From Lewinellaceae bacterium (GTDB lineage: Bacteria > Bacteroidota > Bacteroidia > Chitinophagales > Saprospiraceae), in the NCBI GenBank assembly GCA_020636095.1, contig JACJYN010000005.1, forward strand, positions 310,001-374,000: a DNA stretch of 64,000 nt, written 5' to 3'. A program made the position numbers and the translations under genes. Numbering within the stretch: position 1 is the first letter of the stretch; each line of letters opens with the position of its first letter. Below the pieces are notes generated by a model, which ran no database searches, had not been told where the DNA came from, and was given only the letters and a program-made list of their open reading frames with translations. Shown here in pieces: positions 9,095-19,700 of the stretch.

Positions 9095-10417
9095 ATGCAA
9101 TTTCATATAAAGAAAACGATGCTTTGCGCTCTGGCTATGCTTAGCCTGGGTTTGTTTTCCTGCGAGCTAAGCGAGATTCCGGATCCGAACAACCCCACCC
9201 TGGAATTGATCGAGCAGGATGCTACTATCGGGGAGATGCAAAATCTGGTGGACGGTATTGAATCCTGGATGCGGGACCGGCACGCGACCTATTTTGATGG
9301 TGTCGGCATGATTGGCCGGGAGTACTATCGGTTTTCCAACTCCGATCCCCGTTTTACGTCCGACCTGCTGGGTAAAGGAAGCGCGGTTCTCGATAATAAT
9401 ACCTTCTACACCACCAACACCTTCGCTTCGCGTTATCGGGTCATTAAAAACGCCAACATTCTGATCACTGCCATTCAGAATACTTCCGCAACGGTAACGC
9501 CCGAGCAGATAAGCTCCACTTTGGGCTATGCCAAAACCATCAAGGCCCACGAATTGCTGATGGTGCTCAACCAGCAGTATAATAACGGCGTACGGGTTGA
9601 TGTAGCCGATCCCGACAACCTGGGCCCGTTCCTGGGGTATCAGGAATCGCTCAATGCCATTAAGGGATTGCTGGATGAGGCCACGGAAGACCTGAGCAAG
9701 GGAGGCGATGAATTCCTTTTCCTGCTCACTTCCGGATATGCCGACCCCAGCGTGGGCGGCTTCACGCAGTTCAATCGCGCGCTGGCCGCCAGAGTGGACG
9801 CTTACCGGCAAGACTGGGGCGGCGTTCTGTCCAACCTGGACCTGTCTTTCTTCGATTTGAACGAAGACTTCGGCCTCGGCGTTTACAACGTGTTTTCTAC
9901 AGCGGGCGGCGACCAGCTCAACGGCATGTGGTTCCCGCCTAACGCGACGGGGGAATTGCGTGTAGCACACCCTTCCTTCCTGGCGGACATCCGTACGGGG
10001 GACACCCGCGCCGATAAAGTAAGGCAAAGAGCCGAAACCGCAACCCTTGATGAACTGGAAAGCGACTATGATGTGAATGTCTATGCCAGCAACACTTCTT
10101 CCATTGCCAGGATTCGCAACGAAGAGCTGATCCTCCTCTACGCCGAAGCCAAGATTCAGGATAACAAACCCAATGAGGCCGTCACGGCCCTCAATATCAT
10201 CCGAAACGCCTACGGCCTGGGTGATTATGCCGGCGGCACGGATAAGGATGCCCTGTTGGATGAACTGCTGTACCAGCGCCGTTATTCCCTCTATGGAGAA
10301 GGCCACCGCTGGATCGACATGCGCCGTTATGACCGCCTGGATGAACTGCCCATCGACCGCGCCGGGGATGATGTCTGGTTGGAATTCCCCCGTCCCATGA
10401 CGGAGAACGAAGGCTAA
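9095..10417 (+). CDS. SusD/RagB-type outer-membrane nutrient-binding lipoprotein
   Basis: Surface lipoprotein that caps the SusC channel and captures its ligand. The 440-aa protein starts with a lipoprotein signal ending in LGLFSC (Cys23) and has the late SusD hallmark: RNEELILLYAEAKI, then YQRRYSLYGEGHRWIDMRRY near the C-terminus. At 440 aa it is at the short end of the family and ends soon after the hallmark (RPMTENEG). Cotranscribed with the upstream SusC gene and closed by a strong terminator. Confidence 0.93.
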   Translation: MQFHIKKTMLCALAMLSLGLFSCELSEIPDPNNPTLELIEQDATIGEMQNLVDGIESWMRDRHATYFDGVGMIGREYYRFSNSDPRFTSDLLGKGSAVLDNNTFYTTNTFASRYRVIKNANILITAIQNTSATVTPEQISSTLGYAKTIKAHELLMVLNQQYNNGVRVDVADPDNLGPFLGYQESLNAIKGLLDEATEDLSKGGDEFLFLLTSGYADPSVGGFTQFNRALAARVDAYRQDWGGVLSNLDLSFFDLNEDFGLGVYNVFSTAGGDQLNGMWFPPNATGELRVAHPSFLADIRTGDTRADKVRQRAETATLDELESDYDVNVYASNTSSIARIRNEELILLYAEAKIQDNKPNEAVTALNIIRNAYGLGDYAGGTDKDALLDELLYQRRYSLYGEGHRWIDMRRYDRLDELPIDRAGDDVWLEFPRPMTENEG

Positions 10418-10449
10418 GGTAATTGGCTATTATTAACCTTTAGCATACA

Positions 10450-10485
10450 GGCCCGGAGGGATCTGCCGCTCCGGGCCTTTGTTTT
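10450..10485 (+). terminator. rho-independent terminator after the SusC/SusD pair
   Basis: A perfect 9-bp stem GGCCCGGAG / CTCCGGGCC with a 10-base loop is followed by TTTGTTTT. It starts 33 bases after the SusD stop. Confidence 0.92.
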
Positions 10486-10523
10486 AGCTTCCCCATTTTA
10501 ACGCAACTATTCTCAGGAATTCC

Positions 10524-10532
10524 TATCTTTGT
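10524..10532 (+). promoter_or_regulatory. possible Bacteroidota -7 element
   Basis: TATCTTTGT fits TAnnTTTG and lies 211 bases upstream of the 885-aa protein's start, just after a terminator. No TTG is found at the expected -33 spacing, so this is weak. Confidence 0.3.
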
Positions 10533-10742
10533 CCCGTCCGGGGAGGCATAACCCGGGCTCTCCGTTTGCGCCCACACACCCTTACTTGTACTGTTGCGCG
10601 TTGATCATTGTCAGTTGTTGGTTACGCCCTAAACCCGGGGTTTGGAAATCGAGCTTACAAAAAGCGATCCGTGGCCCAGTATCACTCAAGCATTGGAATA
10701 ATCAGCGGCTTAAATTTTAAGCACAAAACCACCATCTAAGCC

Positions 10743-13400
10743 ATGAAGAAGGAATTTATCGCCTTCGTGGGGTTGATCGTTTTGATAACGGCCAGCCTTC
10801 GCGCTCAAAACTGTAACGAAACGCTGGATGCGGGGGCCGACGCCACCATCTGCCAGGCAGGGGAAACCGCGCCTCTTAACGCCGTCTTCAGCGGCCCCAC
10901 GCCCTTATCAATAGGCTGGGCGCCAACTACCGGCGTGGGCAACCCCGGCAGCTTGCAAACCACGGCCATCGTCAACGCCACTACCACCTATACCCTCACT
11001 GTCCGGTCGGTAGCTTCCCAAAACCTGATCTTCAACGGCGATTTCAGCGCCGGCGATAACGGCTTCGACAGCGACTACATCTACGGTACCGGCGGTTCGG
11101 TCGGCCTGCTTACCCAGGAGGGCCAGTACGCCATCGCCACCAACCCCCGCAATACCCACAACCAATTCGTTAACTGCGCCGACCACACCGGCGGCAACGG
11201 CAATATGATGGTGGTTAACGGCTCGGGCGTACCCGATAGCGTCTGGTGCCAGACGGTCACCGTTCAGCCCAATACCGAGTACGCTTTCAGCGCCTGGGTG
11301 ACCTCGGTGGTCTCCCAGAACCCGGCCGACCTGCAGTTCTTCATCAACGGGTTCCCGCTGGGCACGCAATACGACGCTACCTCAGCCACCTGTAGCTGGC
11401 AGCAATTCGCTCAGTTTTGGCCCTCCGGCGGAGCGGCTTCGGCGCGCATCTGCATCGTCAACGTCAACGAGAACCCGGCGGGTAATGACTTTGCCCTCGA
11501 CGATATCGCGTTCAACCCGGTTTGTGAATACCAGGATTCCGTTACGGTTACCCTGTCCGCCCCACCCCCGGTTCCGGTGGTGAGTTGCAGCAGTACGACC
11601 GGTTCGATACAGCTTAGCTGGCCCACTATTTCCGATGCCAGTGGTTATGAGGTGAATGTGCTGAACGCCCCGGCCGGAGTATTTGTCAACGACACCACCT
11701 ATCTGGTGGACGGGCTCGATCCGGACACGCCGGTAGATTTTGAAGTAGTGGCGCTGAGCAGCGGCCCCTGTGGCAACAGCGCGGCAAGCCTGAGCTGTAG
11801 TACCGATCCCTGCCCGAACCTGATGGTGACCATCGACGGCCCTGCCGCTGTCTGCCTGGGTGACGAAGCCGTTTTCACTCTTAACATCAATACGACCAGC
11901 CTGGGCCCTTTTTCCGTTACGGCCGACAATGGCCAGTTTCCCCTAATGCTGTCCGATCTGGAGGCAGGCGTTAATGATTTTTCCTTCAGCCCGCCTCAGT
12001 CCTTTTCTTTATCCCTGACTTCTTTTGTGGATAGCAGCGCGCCCAACTGCGTCTTTACCGGCCTGCCGCCGGCGGTGTCGGTAGAAGTCAATACACCTGC
12101 CAATGCCGGCCAGGGCGGCCAGGCGGCGGCGTGTACAGGCACGGAAGCCTTGTTTCAACTCCAGGATATCCTCAGCGGTGAAGATGCGGGAGGGGAGTGG
12201 GCCGACGTTTCCACTGTCTCCAGTGGCAGCGCCTTCGACCCGGCTGCCGCTACGGTCAACCCGGCTCAACTGGCGCCCGGCAGTTACACCTTCCAATACG
12301 CAGTGACCGGCCCTGCCGGCTGTGAATCCAGCAGCAGCGAGGTAGCGATCAATGTGTTACCCGCCCCGGTGGCTGACGCCGGTATGCCTCAGGCCCTCGA
12401 TTGCGGCGCTTCGGCGGTCACGTTGGGAGGGGCGTCGAGCAGCGGGGCAGCGTTCCAGTACTTGTGGGAGGTTATCCAAGGGGCTGCGCTGAGTAACCCG
12501 GCCAGCGCCAATCCGGAAGCCCAGGCGCCCGGCGTCTATGCTTTGACGGTTATCAACCAGCAGACCGGCTGCCAGGCTGCCGATACGACAGTTGTCGAAG
12601 AGCAGATCACTTTTCCGGAACCTCAGCTTTCGGCCTATACCGGCGATTGTTTCATCCAGGGCCAGGCGGTGATCTCCGTCGATTCAGTCAGCAATGGAGT
12701 GGGGCCCTTTCTATTCAGCCTGGACGGGGAGAACTACAGCGCTTCGCCTCAGTTTTTCAACCTCTCGGAGGGCGCCTACACGGTGTACGTCATCGACGGC
12801 AACCAGTGCGATGGCAGCGCCGCCATTACGATCCAGGGGGGCAGCCAATTAGGCGTCGACCTCATCGCCCGTTCCAACGGCAGCGAGGCGCGTATTAACT
12901 TTGGCGACAGCCTGCTGCTGGAGGCCGTGGTTAGTATTGACTCCGCCGCAATCGACTCCATTTCCTGGTTCCCGGCCCTGCCGAATTGCAACAGCTGTGC
13001 GCAGGCCTTTGTCACTCCGGAAAAGACTACTACCTATACTGTCACCGTTACGGACGTCAACGGCTGCCGGGCGTCGGCCAATCTCACGGTATTTGTGGAG
13101 CAGAAGTATCGCTACTACATACCCAATGCCTTCTCGCCCAACGAGGACGGCCGCAACGACGTTTTTTTTGTGAATACCGGCCCGGAATTCCAGCGCATCC
13201 TCACCCTCCGCATCATGGATCGCTGGGGCAATATGGTGTATAGCCGGGAGGACTTTCCGCCCAACGACCCCTCTTTCGGTTGGGACGGCTTCTTCAACGG
13301 GGACCTGGCGCCGACGGGCATCTACGCCTTCGTCGCCGAGCTGGAGCTGATCACCGGCCAGGTAATTGTGGAGAATGGGGCGCTGACGGTGGTGTATTGA
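10743..13400 (+). CDS. secreted protein with gliding-motility-associated C-terminal domain (T9SS cargo)
   Basis: 885 aa. Signal peptide (MKKEFIAFVGLIVLITASLRAQ), a cysteine-containing PKD/Ig-like segment (DAGADATICQAGE...YTLTV), a jelly-roll-like carbohydrate-binding-type domain (about residues 95-255: NLIFNGDFSAG, GNMMVVNGSG, CQTVTVQPNTEYAFSAWV, FALDDIAF), one fibronectin-III-like domain, further Ig-like repeats, and a C-terminal 90 residues (YYIPNAFSPNEDGRNDVF, MDRWGNMVYSRED, GWDGFFNGDLAPTGIYAF) matching the CHU_C / gliding-motility-associated domain used as a T9SS sorting signal. It is probably a cell-surface adhesin or extracellular binding protein. Its first about 280 residues are clearly paralogous to the next gene. 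The ligand is unknown. Confidence 0.88.
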   Translation: MKKEFIAFVGLIVLITASLRAQNCNETLDAGADATICQAGETAPLNAVFSGPTPLSIGWAPTTGVGNPGSLQTTAIVNATTTYTLTVRSVASQNLIFNGDFSAGDNGFDSDYIYGTGGSVGLLTQEGQYAIATNPRNTHNQFVNCADHTGGNGNMMVVNGSGVPDSVWCQTVTVQPNTEYAFSAWVTSVVSQNPADLQFFINGFPLGTQYDATSATCSWQQFAQFWPSGGAASARICIVNVNENPAGNDFALDDIAFNPVCEYQDSVTVTLSAPPPVPVVSCSSTTGSIQLSWPTISDASGYEVNVLNAPAGVFVNDTTYLVDGLDPDTPVDFEVVALSSGPCGNSAASLSCSTDPCPNLMVTIDGPAAVCLGDEAVFTLNINTTSLGPFSVTADNGQFPLMLSDLEAGVNDFSFSPPQSFSLSLTSFVDSSAPNCVFTGLPPAVSVEVNTPANAGQGGQAAACTGTEALFQLQDILSGEDAGGEWADVSTVSSGSAFDPAAATVNPAQLAPGSYTFQYAVTGPAGCESSSSEVAINVLPAPVADAGMPQALDCGASAVTLGGASSSGAAFQYLWEVIQGAALSNPASANPEAQAPGVYALTVINQQTGCQAADTTVVEEQITFPEPQLSAYTGDCFIQGQAVISVDSVSNGVGPFLFSLDGENYSASPQFFNLSEGAYTVYVIDGNQCDGSAAITIQGGSQLGVDLIARSNGSEARINFGDSLLLEAVVSIDSAAIDSISWFPALPNCNSCAQAFVTPEKTTTYTVTVTDVNGCRASANLTVFVEQKYRYYIPNAFSPNEDGRNDVFFVNTGPEFQRILTLRIMDRWGNMVYSREDFPPNDPSFGWDGFFNGDLAPTGIYAFVAELELITGQVIVENGALTVVY

Positions 13401-13750
13401 GGTTTATCTGCTAATCGATTTTGTCTTATTTTAAATAGGAAACCGCGGGGTATGCTGAAAAATGCAGTAGGTGCAAGCGCCTACCGGCCAGCGGTTCCCT
13501 TAGTGGCTCAATACCCTCCCGGCGGTTCATACAAGCAGGTTGCCGCCATTCCCATTTTGATTTTTCAAGAAGGCCTTATTTTGCCCAAAGCAGGAATGGC
13601 CGATTGTCTTGATTTGTCCAATATCACCCACTTTTCTCTCCATACATTACAAAATAAAAACCGATTCAATATCTTTAGTGCCAGGTTGATCATTTTTTCT
13701 ACCCACTTCTCCCCCCACAGCTACCCTGAAACACCTCACAACCATTTAAT
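13401..13750. other. 350-bp gap without recognised features
   Basis: One open frame of 100 codons crosses it but has no family resemblance, no plausible start context and overlaps the next start, so I do not call it. No tandem repeat or strong hairpin was seen. Confidence 0.5.
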
Positions 13751-16700
13751 ATGAACACCACATCCATTTGGCTTCTCCTATTGTTATCGGCTGCCGCCTG
13801 GACGGGCCCTGAACCGGCGAATGAAGAAGGCGCTGTTCTGAACTGCACCATTTCCGTTGACGCCGGGCCGAACCAGACGATCTGCAACCCTGGCCAGCCG
13901 GTCAACCTGAACGCCAATGTTTCGGGAAACTACCTGAGTATACAGTGGTCGCCTTCCACGGGCCTTTCCAACCCCAACAGCCCCAACCCGGTGGCTACCG
14001 TGAACACCACAACTACCTATACCGTCACAGTCAATGCCGCTTCGCCCCAGAACCTGATGTCCAACTGGGATTTTAGCCAGGGCTTTGCCGGCTTTTCCAG
14101 CAACTATATCCCCGGCAATGGAGGCGCCTTCGGCCTGCTCTCCAACGAGGGCACCTACGCCGTATCCACCAACCCGGCGCTCACCCATACCAACTTCGCC
14201 AGCTTCGGAGATATTTCGGGCGACGGCAATATGCTGGTGGTCAATGGTGCGGGGGTAGCCAATCAGGCCATTCTCTGTCAAACCGTGCCGGTGACGCCCA
14301 ATACGAATTATGCCTTCAGCACCTTTGTGGCTTCCGCCATTGCCAGTTCGCCGGCCCGGTTGCAATTTTCGGTCAACGGGCAGCTGATCGGCAGTATCTT
14401 TAACGCCAGCGCTACCCCCGGGCAGTGGAATCAGTTTTACGCTACCTGGAATTCCGGTGGTAGCAATTCCGCCACCATCTGTGTTGTCAACCAGAATACG
14501 GCCGCCAGCGGCAACGACTTTTGCCTGGACGGCCTGTTCTTCAGCGAACTCTGCGAATCTTTTGACGATGTCACCATTACAGTGGTTCAACTCAATGCCA
14601 ATTTCAACCCGCCCTCTGGCCTGTGCCCCAGTTCTCCGCCGTTCAACCTCAACAACTACCTCTCGCCCGGCGCCAACCCGGGAGGCAACTGGACAATCAA
14701 CGGGGTGGCCACCAATATCTTTGACCCATCGCAATGGGGCGCCGGCGTACACAACATCACCTATACCGTTTCGCAACCTCCCTGCACCGAATCAGTTACC
14801 CTGCCCATCATTGTCGATCCATTACCGGAAGCCCTCTGGGCCGCCCCCTTTGGAATCTGTGAAGCAGAGCCTCCCCTGGACATGAACAACTGGCTGGCTC
14901 CCAACAGCCTGCCCGGCGGCTTCTGGACGATTAACGGGCTGCCCGCCAACGGACAATTCAATCCAGGCGTATTGGGCCCGGGCCTGCACCTGGTTACCTA
15001 TTCGGCCGGCATTCCACCCTGTATCAACGACTTTGTTGAGTTCGTCGAAGTCAGTGCGCTGCCTTCCGCCGGCTTTACGGCGCCCCCGGAAATTTGTGAC
15101 CAGGCAGCCCCTATCAACCTGAATTCTTACCTCGATCCTGGTAGCAGCACCGGCGGCAGCTGGACGGTCAATGGCATCCCCACTACCATTCTGGATCCTT
15201 CCGATTTGGGGGCCGGCGTCTACGACGTCATTTATCAGGTGGGCAACCCACCCTGCCAGGGCATCGACCAGGGAACAATCATTATCACCTCCGGGCAGGC
15301 GCCTATGCCGTCCTGCGCCCAGGTAAGCAATAATAGCATCACGGTAGAATGGCCCCCGGTGCCAGGCGCGACCAACTATACCGTGCAGATTCTCAGTGGG
15401 CAGAGTGGCGGTACCCTTACCGGGACCTCGTTCAGCCTCGGCGGCCTCAGCCCGGGTGAAACGGCCAGCCTCATCGTGATTGCCGAAGACGGCTCTGCCT
15501 GCCCCGGAACGCCAAGTGGCGTCATCCAGTGTACTACGTTGCAGTGTACGCCTCCCGATGTTATGATTCAGAATGAAGCCCCCCGCTGTGAGGATGCTCC
15601 TGCCTTCAACCTGATCGCCATGGTAGCCGACACATTGCCTCCGGGCGTTTGGAGCGGGCCGGGTATTATAGATGCTGTCAACGGCACGTTCGACCCCGCT
15701 GTCGCAGGAGTAGGCATCCATACCGTGCAATTTGTCACCAACCCTACGGGCTGCCCCGGGCAGGATGTTGTCAACATCCAGGTCCTGCCTGTACCGGCCG
15801 CGTCGTTTGCCATGCCGGACAGCATCTGCCGGGTGGATACGGCCCTTGTTCAGTTTACGGGCATGGCCGGCAACAGCGCCACCTTTCTGTGGAACTTTGA
15901 CGGCGGAAGCAGCGCCGATGCCCCCAATGATACCCTTCAGCACCTTTCCTGGGCCAGCCCCGGGACGAAAATCGTCAGCCTGCAGATTGGACAGGAGGGC
16001 TGTTTGTCCGAAATTTTCACTGATACCATTGAAGTGCAGCCCCTCTTGCAACCACCCCTGGTCAATTGCCGGAGCACCGAAACATCGGTGGAATTTTTCT
16101 GGCCTTCGAATCCGGCAGTGGATTCCTTTATCATCACGATCCTCAGCCCGCACACCGGCACGATGCCGTCCGATACCAGCTTTCTGGTGGAGGGGCTCAC
16201 GCCCGGGGAAACCGTAGATATCAGCATTACTGCCCTTAGCGCCAACGCCTGTCCGGATACGGCGGTACTGGCCAGTTGCGTCGCCGAGGCCTGTCTGGAT
16301 ATTACCCTGGCCATCACTCCAGTAGCAGCCATCTGCCTGGATGCGGATACCGGGCCGTTAACTTTGTCAGCCACCGTCAGCGGCGGCCCGGCCGACGGCG
16401 TTTTTTCCTGGCAGGGCCCGGGTATTATCGACGGCCCGGCCGGCCTATTCGCTCCTGATTCGGCCGGTGTCGGTACCCATACGATCAACCTTACCTATTT
16501 TCGGGGCAGTTGTAGCTATCAGGCAAGTACCAATATTACCATTCGCCCAACGCCCATTGCCGCTTTCGATGCTGTCAGCCCGATCTGCCGCACCGGCTCT
16601 TCCGAAGTATCCTTTACCGGCACGGCCGGCAGCACCGCTACTTTCGATTGGTCGTTTGATGGAGGAATTCCTGGCGTTGGAAATCCATTCGACGTCCAAT

Positions 16701-19700
16701 GGGCGGCGCCCGGCCTGTACACCCTATCGCTACAGGTGGAAGAAGAGGGGTGTTTTTCCAATGTTGCTACCCTAATGGTGCAGGTGGCCGATACCCTCAG
16801 CGCCCCCACGATTCAGTGCGAAGCCACTTACACTTCGGTTTTATTTAGCTGGAATGACGTTCCCAACGCCTCCTCCTATCAGGTGGCTGTAACGGATGGG
16901 CCGCCGGGCAGTATGCCCACTTCCACCAGCTACCTCATCGAGGGCCTGCAGCCGGGCCAGGCGGTGAGCATCGAACTCACGGCTCTCAGCGCTAATGCCT
17001 GCCCTTCGGTAGTTACCGAAGCCACTTGTGCGGCTCTGCCCTGTCCCGATGTCAGCCTGGCCATACAGCCCCCGGCTGACCAGTGCTTCGACGGGACGCC
17101 CTTTGACATCGGCCTGCAAATTGATATTCTGAACGATACCGGCAACGGCAGCCTCAGCTGGAGCGGGGCGGGTATCACCAATTCCGCCAGCAACCAGTGG
17201 ACAGTGGCCGGCAGCCAGATAGGCCAGCCCAACCCCATCATTGCCACCTGGACAGAGGATGTGTGCGTGGTGGCCGATACGGCCTTCCTGAATGTCTTTG
17301 CTAACCCTACCGCTGATTTTACCGCTACGCCCGTGATCTGTGTAGCCGGCGAGGCTACTGTCACATATACCGGCACGGCTACCCCCGGCGCTTCCTACAG
17401 CTGGGATTTTGACGGCGCGGCGGTGGCCAGCGGCAGCGGCGCCGGCCCGTATCAACTGCAATGGCCGGCCGCCGGAAACTACACCATCCGCCTACAGGTA
17501 GAAGAAAACGGCTGTACTTCCGGGCTGGGTGTTCAGCTTGTGCAGGTGGACGAAACCCTTATGCCGCCAACCATACAGTGCGAAGCTACCTATACCTCGG
17601 TGCTCTTTAGCTGGAATGACGTTCCCAATGCCTCCTCCTATCAGGTGGCTGTAACGGATGGGCCGCAGGGTAGTATGCCCACTCCCACCAGTTACCTCAT
17701 CGAGGGCCTGCAGCCGGGCCAGGCGGTGAGCATCGAACTCATGGCCCTCAGCGCTAATGCCTGCCCTTCGGTGGTTACCGAAGCCACTTGTGCGGCTCTG
17801 CCCTGTCCTGATGTCAGCCTGGCCATACAGCCCCCGGCTGACCAGTGTTTCGACGGGACGCCCTTTGACATCGATCTGCAAATTGACATCCTGAACGATA
17901 CCGGTAACGGCAGCCTCAGCTGGAGCGGTGCGGGGATCGCCAATTCCGCCAGCAACCAGTGGACGGTGGCCGGCAGCCAAATAGGCCAGCCCAACCCCAT
18001 CGTTGCTACCTGGACAGAGGATGTGTGCGTGGTGGCCGATACGGCCTTTCTGAATGTCTTTGCCAACCCTACCGCTGATTTTACCGCAACGCCCGTGATC
18101 TGCGTAGCCGGCGAGGCTACCGTCACGTATACCGGCACAGCTACCCCCGGCGCATCCTACAGTTGGGATTTCGACGGCGCGGCGGTGGCCAGCGGCAGCG
18201 GCGCCGGCCCGTATCAACTGCAATGGCCGGCCGCCGGGAACTACACCATCCGCCTACAGGTGGAAGAAAACGGCTGTACTTCCGATATGGTCACCCATAC
18301 AGTACAGGTAGACGAAACCCTTATGCCGCCAACCATACAGTGCGAAGCTACCTATACCTCGGTGCTCTTTAGCTGGAATGACGTTCCCAATGCCTCCTCC
18401 TATCAGGTGGCTGTAACGGATGGGGCGCAGGGCAGTATGCCCACTCCCACCAGCTACCTCATCGAGGGCCTGCCGCCGGGCCAGGCGGTGAGCATCGAAC
18501 TCACGGCCCTGAGTGCTAATGCCTGCCCTTCGGTAGTTACCGAAGCCACCTGTGCGGCTCTGCCCTGTCCCGATGTCAGCCTGGCCATAGAGCTCCCGGC
18601 TGACCAGTGTTTCGACGGGACACCCTTTGACATCGATCTGCAAATTGACATCCTGAACGATACCGGTAACGGCAGCCTTAGCTGGAGCGGCGCGGGTATC
18701 ACCAATTCCGCCAGCAACCAGTGGACGGTGGCCGGCAGCCAGGTAGGCCAGCCCAACCCCATCATTGCTACCTGGACAGAGGATGTGTGCGTAGTGGCCG
18801 ATACGGCTTTCCTGAATGTCTTTGCCAACCCTACATCTGATTTTACCGCAACGCCCGTGATCTGTGTAGCCGGCGAGGCAACCGTCACGTATACAGGCAC
18901 GGCTACGCCCGGCGCTTCTTACAGCTGGGATTTCGACAGTGCTTCGGTTATCAGCGGCAGCGGCGGCGGCCCGTATCAACTGCAATGGCCGGCCGCCGGG
19001 AACTACACGATTAGCCTGCAGGTGGAGGAGAATGGCTGTACTTCCGGTATTTCTACTCAAAGTGTGCAGGTAGATCCGATACTCGAGGCGCCGGTGGTAG
19101 CATGTGAGCCCGGATTTGGAATGATCCTTTTCACCTGGAGCCCGGTGGACAACGCCACCAGTTACCAGGTAAGCGGGGCGGGCAGCATGCTGAATGATAC
19201 TTCTTATCTGGTGGAAGGGTTGCTGCCTGGACAGGAAGCCAGTATAACCGTCACCGCCCAGAGTGGCAATGCCTGTCCGTCGGTGAGCACTACCGCCAGC
19301 TGCAACGCCCTGCTTTGCCCGGAGGCGGCGGTCAGCCTGGAAGTAACGCCTTTCCTCTGCGAAGGCGAAGTTGCCCAGCTGGCTATAACCCTGTTCGGCA
19401 ATGGCGGCCCCTACGATATGACCCTACTCATCGACGGGCAGCCCACGGCCCTTTCCGGAATCGGGGATGGCTATACTATGGCCTTGCCCCTTACCCAAAG
19501 CACTTTGTTTAGCTTGCAGGATATTATTGATATTGGCCACCCCAACTGCAGCCTGCCCAGCCCGCCTTCGGTGACCGCCGTGGTGCGGCAGCCCGTGACG
19601 GCCGGCGCACCCACCGGTGATATAGAGCTATGCAGCCGCACCGATACCAGCATTCCGCTTTTCAGCCTGCTGGAAGGCGAGCAGGCCGGCGGCGTGTGGA

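Noticed and set aside
13452..13754. 100-codon frame before the giant adhesin
   Set aside because: No family resemblance, no promoter or start context, overlaps the next ATG.
13784..19060. Long open frames on the minus strand opposite the giant adhesin
   Set aside because: Frames are kept open by GC-rich, repetitive coding on the plus strand; the residues show no family pattern and repeat with the same 254-codon period.
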